Source of the DNA: an uncultured beta proteobacterium
GTDB lineage: Bacteria; Pseudomonadota; Gammaproteobacteria; Burkholderiales; SG8-41
Assembly: GCA_903933915.1 (NCBI GenBank)
Contig: CAIZLW010000200.1
Location: forward strand, 19,635-83,634
Reading direction: 5' to 3'
DNA: 64,000 bases
Positions 8,758-17,253 of this stretch are shown one piece after another; positions within the stretch are counted from its first letter, which is position 1; each line of letters starts with the position of its first letter. The position numbers and the translations under genes are program-made. The notes below the pieces were generated by a model. The model did no database searches and was not told where the DNA came from. It was given only the letters and a program-made list of their open reading frames with translations.

Positions 8758-9375
8758 ATGAAAAAGCTCGTCATCGCATCCAACAACCCGGGCAAGCTGC
8801 GCGAGATCGGCGCCATTCTCGCGCCGCTGGCGATCGAGGTGGTGCCGCAGGGTGCGCTGGGCGTGCCGGAAGCCGAGGAGCCGCACGGCACCTTCATCGA
8901 AAACGCGCTGGCCAAGGCGCGTCATGCCAGCCGCATCACCGGACTGCCGGCGCTGGCGGATGATTCCGGCGTCTGCGTGCATGCGCTGGGCGGCGAGCCC
9001 GGCGTGCATTCGGCGCGTTACGCCGCGGCTGCGGAGGGTAGTGCCGGGCGCGAGGGCCAGGACCGCCGCAACAATGAGACGCTGCTGCAGGCGCTGTCCG
9101 CCGCCAGCGACCGCCGCGCGCATTATTACTGCGTGATCGTGCTGGTGCGTCATACGGCGGACCCGCAGCCGCTGATTGCCGAGGCCGAATGGCATGGCGA
9201 AATCCTGCGCGAGCCGCGCGGTACGGGGGGGTTCGGTTACGACCCGCTGTTCCTGGTGCCGGAATTCGGGCGCACCGGCGCCGAACTGTTGCCTGAAGAA
9301 AAAAACCGCATCAGCCACCGCGGGCGCGCGCTGGCGCAGCTGGTGGCGCGGTTGCGTGCGGCACAGACAATCTAG
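8758..9375 (+). CDS. rdgB: ITP/XTP pyrophosphatase (RdgB/HAM1)
   Basis: The 205-residue house-cleaning enzyme hydrolyses dITP, ITP and XTP to monophosphates, keeping deaminated purines out of nucleic acids. It starts KKLVIASNNPGKLREI and has FIENALAKARHAS, the ADDSGVCVHALGG metal and nucleotide site and GGFGYDPLF. The ATG at 8758 directly follows the repeat; the ribosome site is not strong. The gene pairs with hemW, 23 bases downstream, an order found in many betaproteobacteria. Confidence 0.95.
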   Translation: MKKLVIASNNPGKLREIGAILAPLAIEVVPQGALGVPEAEEPHGTFIENALAKARHASRITGLPALADDSGVCVHALGGEPGVHSARYAAAAEGSAGREGQDRRNNETLLQALSAASDRRAHYYCVIVLVRHTADPQPLIAEAEWHGEILREPRGTGGFGYDPLFLVPEFGRTGAELLPEEKNRISHRGRALAQLVARLRAAQTI

Positions 9376-9398
9376 TCTGCGGCTGACGGCTTTCTCAC

Positions 9399-10583
9399 GT
9401 GTCTTCCCTGAAGCTTGCAACCGGTTCGCAGTCGGCGCCGCATTTCGATGTGCTGCCGCCGCTGTCGCTGTACATCCATGTGCCGTGGTGCGTGCGCAAA
9501 TGTCCGTACTGCGATTTCAATTCGCACGAGGCGCGCGGCGAACTGCCTGAAGACGCCTATGTCGCGGCGCTGCTCGCCGATCTCGAGATGACGCTGCCGC
9601 AGGTGTGGGGGCGGCCGGTGCTGACGGTGTTCATCGGCGGCGGCACGCCGAGCCTGCTGTCGGTGCCTGCGCTCGATGCCTTGCTGTCGGGGGTGCGTGC
9701 GCGGCTGCCGCTGGCCGCTGACGCCGAGATTACTTTGGAAGCGAATCCGGGCACGGTCGAGGCTGAGAAATTTGCAGGGTTCCGTGCGGCCGGCGTGAAC
9801 CGGTTGTCGCTGGGCATCCAGAGTCTGAACGACCGCCACCTCAAAGCGCTCGGCCGCATCCATGATGCCGATGCAGCGCGCCGCGCTGCGGAGCTGGCAC
9901 TGGCGACGTTCGACAACGTGAATCTGGATCTGATGTACGGCCTGCCCGGTCAGACCGTGGATGAAGCGGCTGCCGATATGGCCGCGGCGATTGCGCTGGG
10001 CCCGCAGCATTTGAGTGCGTATCACCTGACCATTGAACCGAACACCCTGTTTCACCGCTATCCGCCATCAGTGCCTGATGACGATACCGCCGCGACGATG
10101 CAGGACGCTGTCGAGGCGCAACTGGCCGCGGCCGGATTCGAGCATTACGAAACTTCGGCGTTTGCGCGTCCGGGGCGGCGCAGCCGGCACAATCTCAATT
10201 ACTGGATGTTTGGTGACTACATCGGCATCGGTGCCGGCGCGCATCAAAAAATATCATTTAAAAACAATATATTGCGTCAATCCCGCCTGCGTCAGCCGAA
10301 AGCCTATCTGGAGCATTCAGGAACAGCCCAAGTCATCAGCGAACAGCGGGAACTCACTGTCGACGAATTGCCCGGCGAATTCATGATGAATGCGCTGCGC
10401 TTGAATGCGGGCTTTGATCTCGACCTGTTCCGCTTGCGCGCCGGCCTTGACCTCACCCGCATCCTGCAGCAACTCGACGCCGCCGAAGCACGCGGCCTGC
10501 TGATCCGCGATCATCGCCGCGCGACGCCGACGCCGCTGGGGCGGCGCTTCCTCAACGACCTGATTGGGATGTTCCTGGGCTGA
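9399..10583 (+). CDS. hemW: radical SAM haem chaperone HemW
   Basis: The 394-residue protein carries the radical SAM cysteines in CVRKCPYC (CxxxCxxC), followed by GGGTPSLL and GIQSLNDRHLKALGR, as in HemW, formerly called oxygen-independent coproporphyrinogen oxidase-like. HemW binds haem and delivers it to respiratory proteins; it lacks true HemN activity. The start is GTG 9399. A short AT-rich patch at 10248-10275, encoding KISFKNNIL, differs from the surrounding codon use and overlaps one of the recurring AT motifs of the window. Confidence 0.93.
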   Translation: MSSLKLATGSQSAPHFDVLPPLSLYIHVPWCVRKCPYCDFNSHEARGELPEDAYVAALLADLEMTLPQVWGRPVLTVFIGGGTPSLLSVPALDALLSGVRARLPLAADAEITLEANPGTVEAEKFAGFRAAGVNRLSLGIQSLNDRHLKALGRIHDADAARRAAELALATFDNVNLDLMYGLPGQTVDEAAADMAAAIALGPQHLSAYHLTIEPNTLFHRYPPSVPDDDTAATMQDAVEAQLAAAGFEHYETSAFARPGRRSRHNLNYWMFGDYIGIGAGAHQKISFKNNILRQSRLRQPKAYLEHSGTAQVISEQRELTVDELPGEFMMNALRLNAGFDLDLFRLRAGLDLTRILQQLDAAEARGLLIRDHRRATPTPLGRRFLNDLIGMFLG

Positions 10584-10595
10584 CATCCTGCCGTC

Positions 10596-10634
10596 TGGCG
10601 TGCCCGTTGCGTTTGCCGGTTGTCGGGCTAGAAT
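10596..10634 (+). promoter_or_regulatory. promoter of the Bug-family gene (sigma-70 type, overlapping sigma-54-like site)
   Basis: TTGCGT at 10607 and TAGAAT at 10629 are separated by 16 bases, a plausible sigma-70 promoter 86 bases before the gene. The overlapping TGGCGTGCCCGTTGC at 10596-10610 also fits sigma-54 spacing with two changes in the -24 part. This second match may be chance in GC-rich DNA. Confidence 0.45.
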
Positions 10635-10719
10635 AGCCTCGCTGTCTGATTCGTAGCGCCGGACTCCACCGGGCACAGATCGGGCGCTTAACCAGATCCA
10701 TCATGATCGGAGGAGATCG

Positions 10720-11694
10720 ATGAGTATCAAGCACAGCCTTATTGCGTCCTGTCTGGCCGTAACCGCGCTGGCCAGCGGCGTGGTCCACGCCCAGGCCTAT
10801 CCCAGCAAACCAGTACGTTTTGTGGTGACTTATCCGGCAGGGGGCAGCTCCGATGCAATGGCGCGGATCGTCGGCACCAAACTGACTGAATACTGGGGCC
10901 AGCAGGTGCTGGTGGAGTCGCGTCCCGGTGCGGCGGGTGCTGTGGGCATGGAGTACGCTGCCAAGCAGGCGCCCGATGGTTACACCTTTCTGCTCGGTAA
11001 CTTCGGACCGGTCACCGCGAATCCGCTGATGACCCGGGTCAAATACAACGTCGCCAAGGATTTTGTACCGGTATCGCAGATCACCCGCGCCGCCAACATC
11101 CTGGTGGTGCCGGTGACGTTGCCGGTGAAAAACGTCAAGGAACTGGTCGGGCTGGCAAAAAAGAATCCGGGGATTCTGACTTATGCCACCAGTGGTCCGG
11201 GCAGCATGTCGCATCTCGCCGGCGAAATGTTCAAGCGCCTGGCTAATGTGGACGTGGTCACCGTGCCTTATCAGGGTGGCGTGTTTTCGATCGCCGCAGT
11301 GCAGGGCGGCCACATCATGATGATGTTCTCCGATGCGCAGCCGGTGATGGCCAATCTCCGGGCAGGCAAATTGCGCGCACTGGCGGTGACCAGCGCGCAG
11401 CGCACGCCGTTTACGCCGGAACTGCCGACGCTCGCCGAGGAAGGCATCAAGGGATTCTCCGCCGCCAACTGGTGGGGCATCCTGTTCCCGACGGGCGTGC
11501 CTCAGGCCATGATCGAAAAGGTATCGACGGATCTTGGCCGCGCGCTGGCGACCCAGGACGTCAAGGACAAGCTCGCGGTCTACGGGGTGGAGGCGGTACA
11601 CAGCAATCCGCAGCAGTTCGGTGCATTCCTGGCCTCGGAAAACGAGACCTGGGGCAAGCTGATCAAGGAAGCCGGCATCAGCGGCATCCAGTAA
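10720..11694 (+). CDS. Bug-family periplasmic substrate-binding protein
   Basis: The 324-residue protein has a signal peptide (cleavage expected near VHA-QAYP) followed by PSKPVRFVVTYPAGGSSD, the hallmark of Bug/TctC proteins. GGxxDxxAR-like and GPVTANP segments follow. Such proteins bind carboxylates or related acids in the periplasm for tripartite tricarboxylate transporters, or act as orphan sensors. No tctA or tctB membrane genes lie nearby, so the ligand and partner are unknown. GGAGGAGA sits just before the ATG, and a rho-independent terminator follows the stop. Confidence 0.92.
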   Translation: MSIKHSLIASCLAVTALASGVVHAQAYPSKPVRFVVTYPAGGSSDAMARIVGTKLTEYWGQQVLVESRPGAAGAVGMEYAAKQAPDGYTFLLGNFGPVTANPLMTRVKYNVAKDFVPVSQITRAANILVVPVTLPVKNVKELVGLAKKNPGILTYATSGPGSMSHLAGEMFKRLANVDVVTVPYQGGVFSIAAVQGGHIMMMFSDAQPVMANLRAGKLRALAVTSAQRTPFTPELPTLAEEGIKGFSAANWWGILFPTGVPQAMIEKVSTDLGRALATQDVKDKLAVYGVEAVHSNPQQFGAFLASENETWGKLIKEAGISGIQ

Positions 11695-11714
11695 CAGCAA
11701 ACTGTTTCAAGAAG

Positions 11715-11741
11715 ACGGCGGCCTGCGGGCCGCCGTTTTTT
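11715..11741 (+). terminator. rho-independent terminator
   Basis: A perfect nine-pair stem, ACGGCGGCC with GGCCGCCGT, closes a TGCG tetraloop and is followed directly by six T residues (the first pairs in the stem). It ends the Bug-gene transcript and touches the stop codon of convergent trmB. Confidence 0.9.
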
Positions 11742-12417
11742 ATGGTTTGCGCCGAAACACGATGTCCCAGACGCCGTGGCCCAGCTTCAATCCGCGGGTC
11801 TCGAATTTGGTCTGCGGCCGGTAGGCGGGTTTTTCGGCGTAAGCGGTTGCGGTGTTTTCCAGAACGGGATCGGCGCCGAACACCGCGAGAATCTGCTCGG
11901 CGTATTCCTGCCAGTCGGTGGCGGCATGCAGATAAGCGCCGGGTTTGAGGCGCGAGGCCGCGAGTGCGATAAACGGCGACTGGATCAGGCGGCGCTTCTG
12001 CTGGCGTTTTTTCGGCCACGGGTCGGGGAAAAAAATGTGCAGGCCGTCGAGGCTGGCCGGCGCAATCATTTTTTCCATCACAGCGACGGCATCGTGCTGG
12101 ATCACACGCACGTTGGTCAGCGCCATTTCATCGATCTGCTTGAGCAGGCTGCCGACGCCGGGTGTGTGCACTTCGATGCCGATGTAATCGCATTCGGGAT
12201 GCGCCGCGGCGATGGCCGCGGTGGTTTCACCCATGCCGCAGCCGATTTCGAGGATGCGCGGTGCGCGGCGGCCGAATACGGCGTCGAGATCCAGTGCGGT
12301 TTCGCCGAATTCGAGGCCCAGGCGTGGCAGCAGCGTGTCATGCGCGCGGCGCTGCGCGTTGGAGACGCGGCCCTGGCGCAGCACATAGCTGCGTATCCGC
12401 GGTTGTTCCGTGGTCAT
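11740..12417 (-). CDS. trmB: tRNA (guanine-N7-)-methyltransferase
   Basis: The 225-residue SAM-dependent enzyme methylates G46 of tRNA. The SAM loop is LEIGCGMGE, followed by [14 protein letters not shown], the [15 protein letters not shown] motif diagnostic of TrmB, and a C-terminal F-E-T-R-G region. Length is normal. It starts 31 bases after thiG in the same direction. Confidence 0.95.
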   Translation of the reverse strand: MTTEQPRIRSYVLRQGRVSNAQRRAHDTLLPRLGLEFGETALDLDAVFGRRAPRILEIGCGMGETTAAIAAAHPECDYIGIEVHTPGVGSLLKQIDEMALTNVRVIQHDAVAVMEKMIAPASLDGLHIFFPDPWPKKRQQKRRLIQSPFIALAASRLKPGAYLHAATDWQEYAEQILAVFGADPVLENTATAYAEKPAYRPQTKFETRGLKLGHGVWDIVFRRKP

Positions 12418-12448
12418 GATGCAGGGGGTTGGCGGATGGCCGGCGAAC

Positions 12449-13252
12449 TCAGGGTTTGCCGATCATGCCGCCGGTGGGCGAACTCGGCGATGCCGAATAA
12501 AGTTTTTTCGGCATGCGGCCAGCGAGGAATGCGGCGCGGCCGGCCTCCACCGCCTTGCACATCGCAGTCGCCATCAACACCGGATTCTTTGCGGCGGCAA
12601 TTGCGGTGTTCATCAGCACGGCATCGCAGCCCAGTTCCATCGCAATCGCGGCATCCGATGCGGTGCCGACGCCGGCATCGACCACCACCGGCACTTTGGC
12701 ATTCTCGATAATGATTTGCAGATTCCACGGATTGAGAATGCCCATGCCGGAACCGATCAGCGACGCCAGCGGCATCACCGCGACGCAGCCGATGTCTTCC
12801 AGTTGTTTGGCGATGATCGGGTCATCCGAGGTGTAGACCATCACCTTGAAGCCGTCCTTGACCAGGGTTTTTGCGGCAACGATGGTTTCAACGACGTTCG
12901 GGTACAGCGTTTTCGGGTCGCCGAGCACTTCCAGTTTGACCAGGTCGTGGCCATCGAGCAGTTCGCGCGCAAGCCGCAGCGTGCGCACCGCGTCATCGGC
13001 GGTGTAGCAGCCGGCGGTATTGGGCAGCAGGGTGTATTTCGACGTTGGGATGGCGTCGAGCAGATTCGGTTCACCGGGGTTCTGTCCGATATTGGTGCGG
13101 CGGATGGCCACGGTGACGATTTGCGCGCCGCTGGCTTCGACGGCCGCTCTGGTTTCGGCGAAATCCTTGTATTTGCCGGTGCCGATCAGCAGTCGGGAGC
13201 CGTAGGACTTGCCGCCGATGACCAGTGGATCGAGATTTTCGTTGGGTTTCAT
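12449..13252 (-). CDS. thiG: thiazole synthase
   Basis: The 267-residue TIM-barrel enzyme joins deoxyxylulose phosphate, dehydroglycine and the ThiS thiocarboxylate to form the thiazole of thiamin. It shows [10 protein letters not shown], the VTVAIRRTN region with the Schiff-base lysine expected downstream (KLEVLGD), [12 protein letters not shown] and [12 protein letters not shown]. It lies downstream of thiS with an 87-base gap that holds no other gene. Confidence 0.95.
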   Translation of the reverse strand: MKPNENLDPLVIGGKSYGSRLLIGTGKYKDFAETRAAVEASGAQIVTVAIRRTNIGQNPGEPNLLDAIPTSKYTLLPNTAGCYTADDAVRTLRLARELLDGHDLVKLEVLGDPKTLYPNVVETIVAAKTLVKDGFKVMVYTSDDPIIAKQLEDIGCVAVMPLASLIGSGMGILNPWNLQIIIENAKVPVVVDAGVGTASDAAIAMELGCDAVLMNTAIAAAKNPVLMATAMCKAVEAGRAAFLAGRMPKKLYSASPSSPTGGMIGKP

Positions 13253-13339
13253 GGGTAAGCAGGGTAGCAGACGGATTCGGAAGTTTCAGTGTGCACTGGA
13301 GAGGGGGCGTCGGGCAATGACCGCAGTCAAGTCGCCGCT

Positions 13340-13543
13340 TTAACCCCCGCCGACGGCAGCGACGATTTCGAGACGGTCGCCATCCTGCAGCATGCACTGG
13401 GCAAACTGGCTGCGCGGCACGATTTCGCCGTTGCGCTCCATCGCGATGCGTTTGCCGGCGAGATCGAGTTCGCTGACCAGTTCCGCGCAGTTGAGCGGGC
13501 GGTCGAAGGTGCGCGGAGTGCCGTTGATGGTCAGGGCGATCAT
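13340..13543 (-). CDS. thiS: sulfur carrier protein ThiS
   Basis: This 67-residue ubiquitin-like protein starts MIALTINGTPRTF and ends VAAVGGG; the terminal Gly-Gly is thiocarboxylated and gives sulfur to ThiG. It also has RIAMERNGEIVPRS, conserved in ThiS. ATG 13543 gives the normal length; a TTG six codons upstream is in frame. It is transcribed towards thiG. Confidence 0.93.
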   Translation of the reverse strand: MIALTINGTPRTFDRPLNCAELVSELDLAGKRIAMERNGEIVPRSQFAQCMLQDGDRLEIVAAVGGG

Positions 13544-13662
13544 GTGCAACGTTTGTGGCAAATCAAGGTTAAGGCCGGTCAGCAGCGGAGCGGCCCGAGG
13601 TTGGGACTAGAATGGTATTTTACCGTTCCGCGAGCGCATTTTCGACGGGAGTTGATCCGTTC

Positions 13663-16365
13663 ATGGCTTCAAACCTGCTGGATCGCCACTACCTGACCCC
13701 CCTGTTTGAACCCGCTTCGGTCGCCATCATCGGCGCCAGCACGCGGGCGGGTTCCATCGGTGCGGTGCTGATCGACAACATGCTGGCAGCCCGGTATCGC
13801 GGCGCGCTGTATGCGGTCAATCCCCGGCAAAGCGATATCAAGGGCGTGCCGTGCTTCCCCGCCATCGACAAGGTTCCGCAACGCGTGGACCTTGCGGTCA
13901 TCGCCACGCCGCCGCAAATGGTACCCGGGCTGATCGCACAATGCGGCGCCGCTGGCGTGCGCTATGTGGTGGTCATTACGGCGGGTTTTTCGGAGACCGG
14001 CGCCGCTGGTGAGCGTCTGGAGCAGCAGTTGATGGAAAATGCGCGACGCCATCAGGTGCGCGTGATTGGTCCGAACTGCCTCGGCATCATGCGACCCGGC
14101 ATTGGGCTCAACGCGACTTTTGCCCGCAGCAACGCGCTGCCCGGTTCGCTGGGGCTGGTGTCGCAATCGGGTTCCTTGTGTACCGCCATGCTCGACTGGG
14201 CGGGTCCCCACAAGATCGGATTCTCCAGCGTCGTTTCAATGGGCGGTTCGCGGGACATCGATTTCGGCGAGATCATCGATTACCTGGTCAACGATGGGAA
14301 GACGGAACACATCCTGCTTTACATCGAAGGTGTGCGCGATGCGCGACGTTTCCTGTCCAGTCTGCGCGCGGCGGCGCGGCTGAAGCCGGTGATTCTGATG
14401 AAAGCCGGACGCCATCCGGTGGGCTCGCGTGCCGCGGTGTCGCACACCGGCGCCATCGTTGGCGCCGATGACGTGTTTGATGCCGCGATCCATCGCGCGG
14501 GCGCGGTACGGGTGACGACCATCGGCCAGCTGGTGGCGGCGGCGCAGGCGCTGTCGTCCCATGTACGGCCGCGGGGCGACCGGCTGGCGATTATCACCAA
14601 CGGCGGCGGCCCCGGCGTGATGGCGGCCGATCGGGCGGCCGATCTGGGCATCCCGCTGGCCGAACTGTCGGCGTCGACGATCGCATCCCTGCAGAACGCC
14701 TTGCCGTCGAACTGGTCGCACGGCAATCCGATGGATCTGATCGGCGATGCCGATGCCGCACGGTATAGCGCGGGGCTGAAGGCCTGTCTCGCTGATGAAA
14801 ATGTCGACGGCGCGCTGGTGATGCTGACCCCGCAGGCGATGACTGAGCCTTCAGCCGTCGCTGATGCCGTGGTCGAGGCGGCGCGTGGCCAGTCGAAACC
14901 GGTGCTCGCCTGCTGGATGGGTGATGCTTCGGTGATCGACGGCCGGCAGCGTCTCGGCAAAGCGGGCATTCCGGTGTTTCGCACGCCTGAACCTGCAGTC
15001 GACATGTTTGCGCATGTGTCTTCGTTCTACCGCAACCAGCGCGCCCTGATGCAGACCCCGGGACCGCAGGCCTTGCGTTCGGAGCCGGATATCGAAGCGG
15101 CGCGACTGATCATCGAGTCGGTGCTGACCGACCGGCGCAGCGTGCTCAACGAAATCGAATCCAAGGCGCTGTTGTCGGCGTTCCGCTTGCCGGTGGCCCA
15201 GACAGTGATCGTGCACAGTGCCAACGAAGCGATGCTGATTGCCGGTGAACTCGGTTACCCGGTGGCGTTGAAAATCGATTCGCCGGACATCATCCACAAG
15301 ACCGACTCGGAGGGCGTGCTGCTGAATCTGAACAGCGCGCAGGCTGTGCTGACCGGTTATCAGCAGATTATTGATGCAGTCACCCGCAAACAGCCGCAGG
15401 CACGGATCACCGGCGTGGCGGTCGAACCGATGGTGATTCGCCGCAATGGCCGCGAGCTGATGGTGGGCGTGATCCGCGACCCGGTGTTTGGCCCCGCGAT
15501 TGCTTTTGGCGCGGGCGGGGTTGCGGTTGAAGTGCATATGGATCGCGCCGTCGCGCTGCCGCCGCTGAATGCCTTCCTGGTGGCCGAGATGATCCGTGGC
15601 ACGCGAGTATCGAAATTGCTCGGGCCGTTCCGCAAAATGCCGGCAATCAACATGCAGGCGCTGGAAGAAGTACTGCTGCGCGTATCCGAGATGGTCTGCG
15701 AACTGCCGTGGATCGAGGAACTCGACATCAATCCGCTGATCGTTGATGAAAATGGCGCCATTGTCGCCGATGCGCGCATTGTTGTCGGTCAGCATGCCCC
15801 CGTGCGCGGGCGTTACGGCCATATGGCCATCCATCCCTATCCGGCGCGCCTGGTCAGCACCTGGCAGACGCCTCAGGGCGAACGGGTCACGTTGCGGCCG
15901 ATCCGGCCGGAAGACGCCGAGCTGGAGCAGGAGTTCGTGCGCGGGTTGTCGCCGGAGAGCCGGCGTTTCCGTTTCATGGATACGCTGCGCGAACTGACGC
16001 CGACGATGCTGGTGCGCTTTACGCAGATCGACTACGACCGCGAGATGGCGTTTGTCGCCACGGTGCAGCGCGAAGGCAAGGAAGTCGAGGTCGGTGTCTG
16101 CCGGTACATCACCAATCCCGATGCGGTGACCTGTGAATATGCAATCGTGGTGGCTGACGACTGGCAGCGCCGCGGCCTGGGACGGCGCATGATGGCGGTG
16201 CTGATCGAGGTGGCGCGCCGCCGCGGGCTGGAGGCGATGATCGGTCATGTGATGAGCGGCAATCGCGGCATGCTGCAACTGAGCCAGGATATGGGTTTTA
16301 CAGTATCGAACAGCAGCGACGATCCGCAGGTGAAGCGGGTGACACTGGCGCTCAAGAGCGGCTGA
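13663..16365 (+). CDS. ADP-forming acyl-CoA synthetase-like / GNAT acetyltransferase fusion (Pat/PatZ type)
   Basis: The 900-residue protein has a CoA-binding domain (SVAIIGASTRAGSIG), CoA-ligase domains, an ATP-grasp domain at about 470-700 (YPVALKIDSPDIIHKTD) and a C-terminal GNAT domain at about 740-900 with the acetyl-CoA loop QRRGLG. This is the layout of PatZ/Pat protein lysine acetyltransferases, which inactivate acetyl-CoA synthetase in some bacteria. VSHTGAIVG resembles the segment that holds the catalytic histidine of true ADP-forming synthetases, so the synthetase half may be active; an alignment is needed. ATG 13663 starts the conserved part; an upstream ATG at 13612 lies in the thiS-proximal gap. 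Confidence 0.85.
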   Translation: MASNLLDRHYLTPLFEPASVAIIGASTRAGSIGAVLIDNMLAARYRGALYAVNPRQSDIKGVPCFPAIDKVPQRVDLAVIATPPQMVPGLIAQCGAAGVRYVVVITAGFSETGAAGERLEQQLMENARRHQVRVIGPNCLGIMRPGIGLNATFARSNALPGSLGLVSQSGSLCTAMLDWAGPHKIGFSSVVSMGGSRDIDFGEIIDYLVNDGKTEHILLYIEGVRDARRFLSSLRAAARLKPVILMKAGRHPVGSRAAVSHTGAIVGADDVFDAAIHRAGAVRVTTIGQLVAAAQALSSHVRPRGDRLAIITNGGGPGVMAADRAADLGIPLAELSASTIASLQNALPSNWSHGNPMDLIGDADAARYSAGLKACLADENVDGALVMLTPQAMTEPSAVADAVVEAARGQSKPVLACWMGDASVIDGRQRLGKAGIPVFRTPEPAVDMFAHVSSFYRNQRALMQTPGPQALRSEPDIEAARLIIESVLTDRRSVLNEIESKALLSAFRLPVAQTVIVHSANEAMLIAGELGYPVALKIDSPDIIHKTDSEGVLLNLNSAQAVLTGYQQIIDAVTRKQPQARITGVAVEPMVIRRNGRELMVGVIRDPVFGPAIAFGAGGVAVEVHMDRAVALPPLNAFLVAEMIRGTRVSKLLGPFRKMPAINMQALEEVLLRVSEMVCELPWIEELDINPLIVDENGAIVADARIVVGQHAPVRGRYGHMAIHPYPARLVSTWQTPQGERVTLRPIRPEDAELEQEFVRGLSPESRRFRFMDTLRELTPTMLVRFTQIDYDREMAFVATVQREGKEVEVGVCRYITNPDAVTCEYAIVVADDWQRRGLGRRMMAVLIEVARRRGLEAMIGHVMSGNRGMLQLSQDMGFTVSNSSDDPQVKRVTLALKSG

Positions 16366-16433
16366 AGCAGCCGATCTGAGTCGACCGATTGCGCTCACGT
16401 TGTGGATGTGTGCGACAGATGTGGCAAGCGGCG

Positions 16434-17252
16434 ATGTTAAACTGTCAGCATCTTTTTAGGATCGCGCTTATCTTGCAACGACACGACCTTCCCGACGCGA
16501 GGCTGCAGCAACTGACGGTTGTGACTGTCATTGCCGTGGTTCTCTGGTTTGTCATGCGCGGCGTGTTGCCCGAAGCCTGGCGCTCGCCGGGCAGTCCCGA
16601 ACTTTATCTGACCGGCGTTGCCGGTGTGCTGCTGTTGCTGGTGCCGGTGGCGTTTGTGATCGCCAAGCGCGGCGGCAGCGGCGCCAATCCCGTCAACTGG
16701 TTCAATGCCCATGTTGTATGTTCGCTGATCGGCATGGTGCTGATCGCGATTCACTCGGGCGGATTTCTGCGCCGGCCGCCGGCGCTGCTGTTGCTGGTGC
16801 TGATTGCGCTGGCGGTGCTCGGCGTGTGGGCGCGGGTACGGGGTTCACGGCGCATGGCGGCAACCTTCGCCTCGAAAGCGCCGGGGTTCACGGTGCCGGA
16901 TACTGCGACCCGCGACAGGCTGCGCATGTTGATCGCGGAAAAGCGAGAGCTCCTGGCGCAACTCGATCCGCAGGCGAACGAAGGCACGTTCTCGGTCAAC
17001 CTGCCGCATTTCATCCGCAGCCCCGGTCTGGCGCTGGCTTATCGAAAACTGGCGCGCGAGGAATCGGTGTTGCTGGGGACACGCGCCGCAGTTTCCGCCA
17101 AACAGGCGTGGTGGCGCCCGCTGCATATGGCGCTGGCCTGGCTGTTTGTGCTGGGGGTGGTGATCCATGTGATCACCGTGACTTTCTTTGCCGGTTACGT
17201 CGCCGGCGGCGAACCGATTACCTGGTGGCATTTGCGGGCATGGGGAGGCTGA
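16434..17252 (+). CDS. predicted di-haem cytochrome b membrane subunit of a molybdoenzyme
   Basis: I do not recognise a named family. The 272-residue protein has about five membrane helices (near 26-44, 57-77, 88-108, 117-133, 230-256) and a soluble segment between the fourth and fifth. Helix three has His93 and His107 and helix five His231 and His245. Both pairs are spaced 14 residues, the pattern by which cytochrome b helices bind two stacked haems. It ends two bases before the ferredoxin-molybdoenzyme fusion gene, so it probably anchors that enzyme and passes electrons to or from quinone. ATG 16434 is taken as start; TTG 16472 is an alternative. Confidence 0.6.
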   Translation: MLNCQHLFRIALILQRHDLPDARLQQLTVVTVIAVVLWFVMRGVLPEAWRSPGSPELYLTGVAGVLLLLVPVAFVIAKRGGSGANPVNWFNAHVVCSLIGMVLIAIHSGGFLRRPPALLLLVLIALAVLGVWARVRGSRRMAATFASKAPGFTVPDTATRDRLRMLIAEKRELLAQLDPQANEGTFSVNLPHFIRSPGLALAYRKLAREESVLLGTRAAVSAKQAWWRPLHMALAWLFVLGVVIHVITVTFFAGYVAGGEPITWWHLRAWGG

Positions 17253-17253
17253 T

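Noticed and set aside
7840..9420. 526-codon minus-strand frame across rph, the repeat and rdgB
   Set aside because: It runs antisense through two conserved genes; the ATEDTEITEE part is just translated repeat DNA.
14851..16398. 515-codon minus-strand frame opposite the synthetase-GNAT gene
   Set aside because: Shadow of a well-supported gene; no start signal or recognisable motif.
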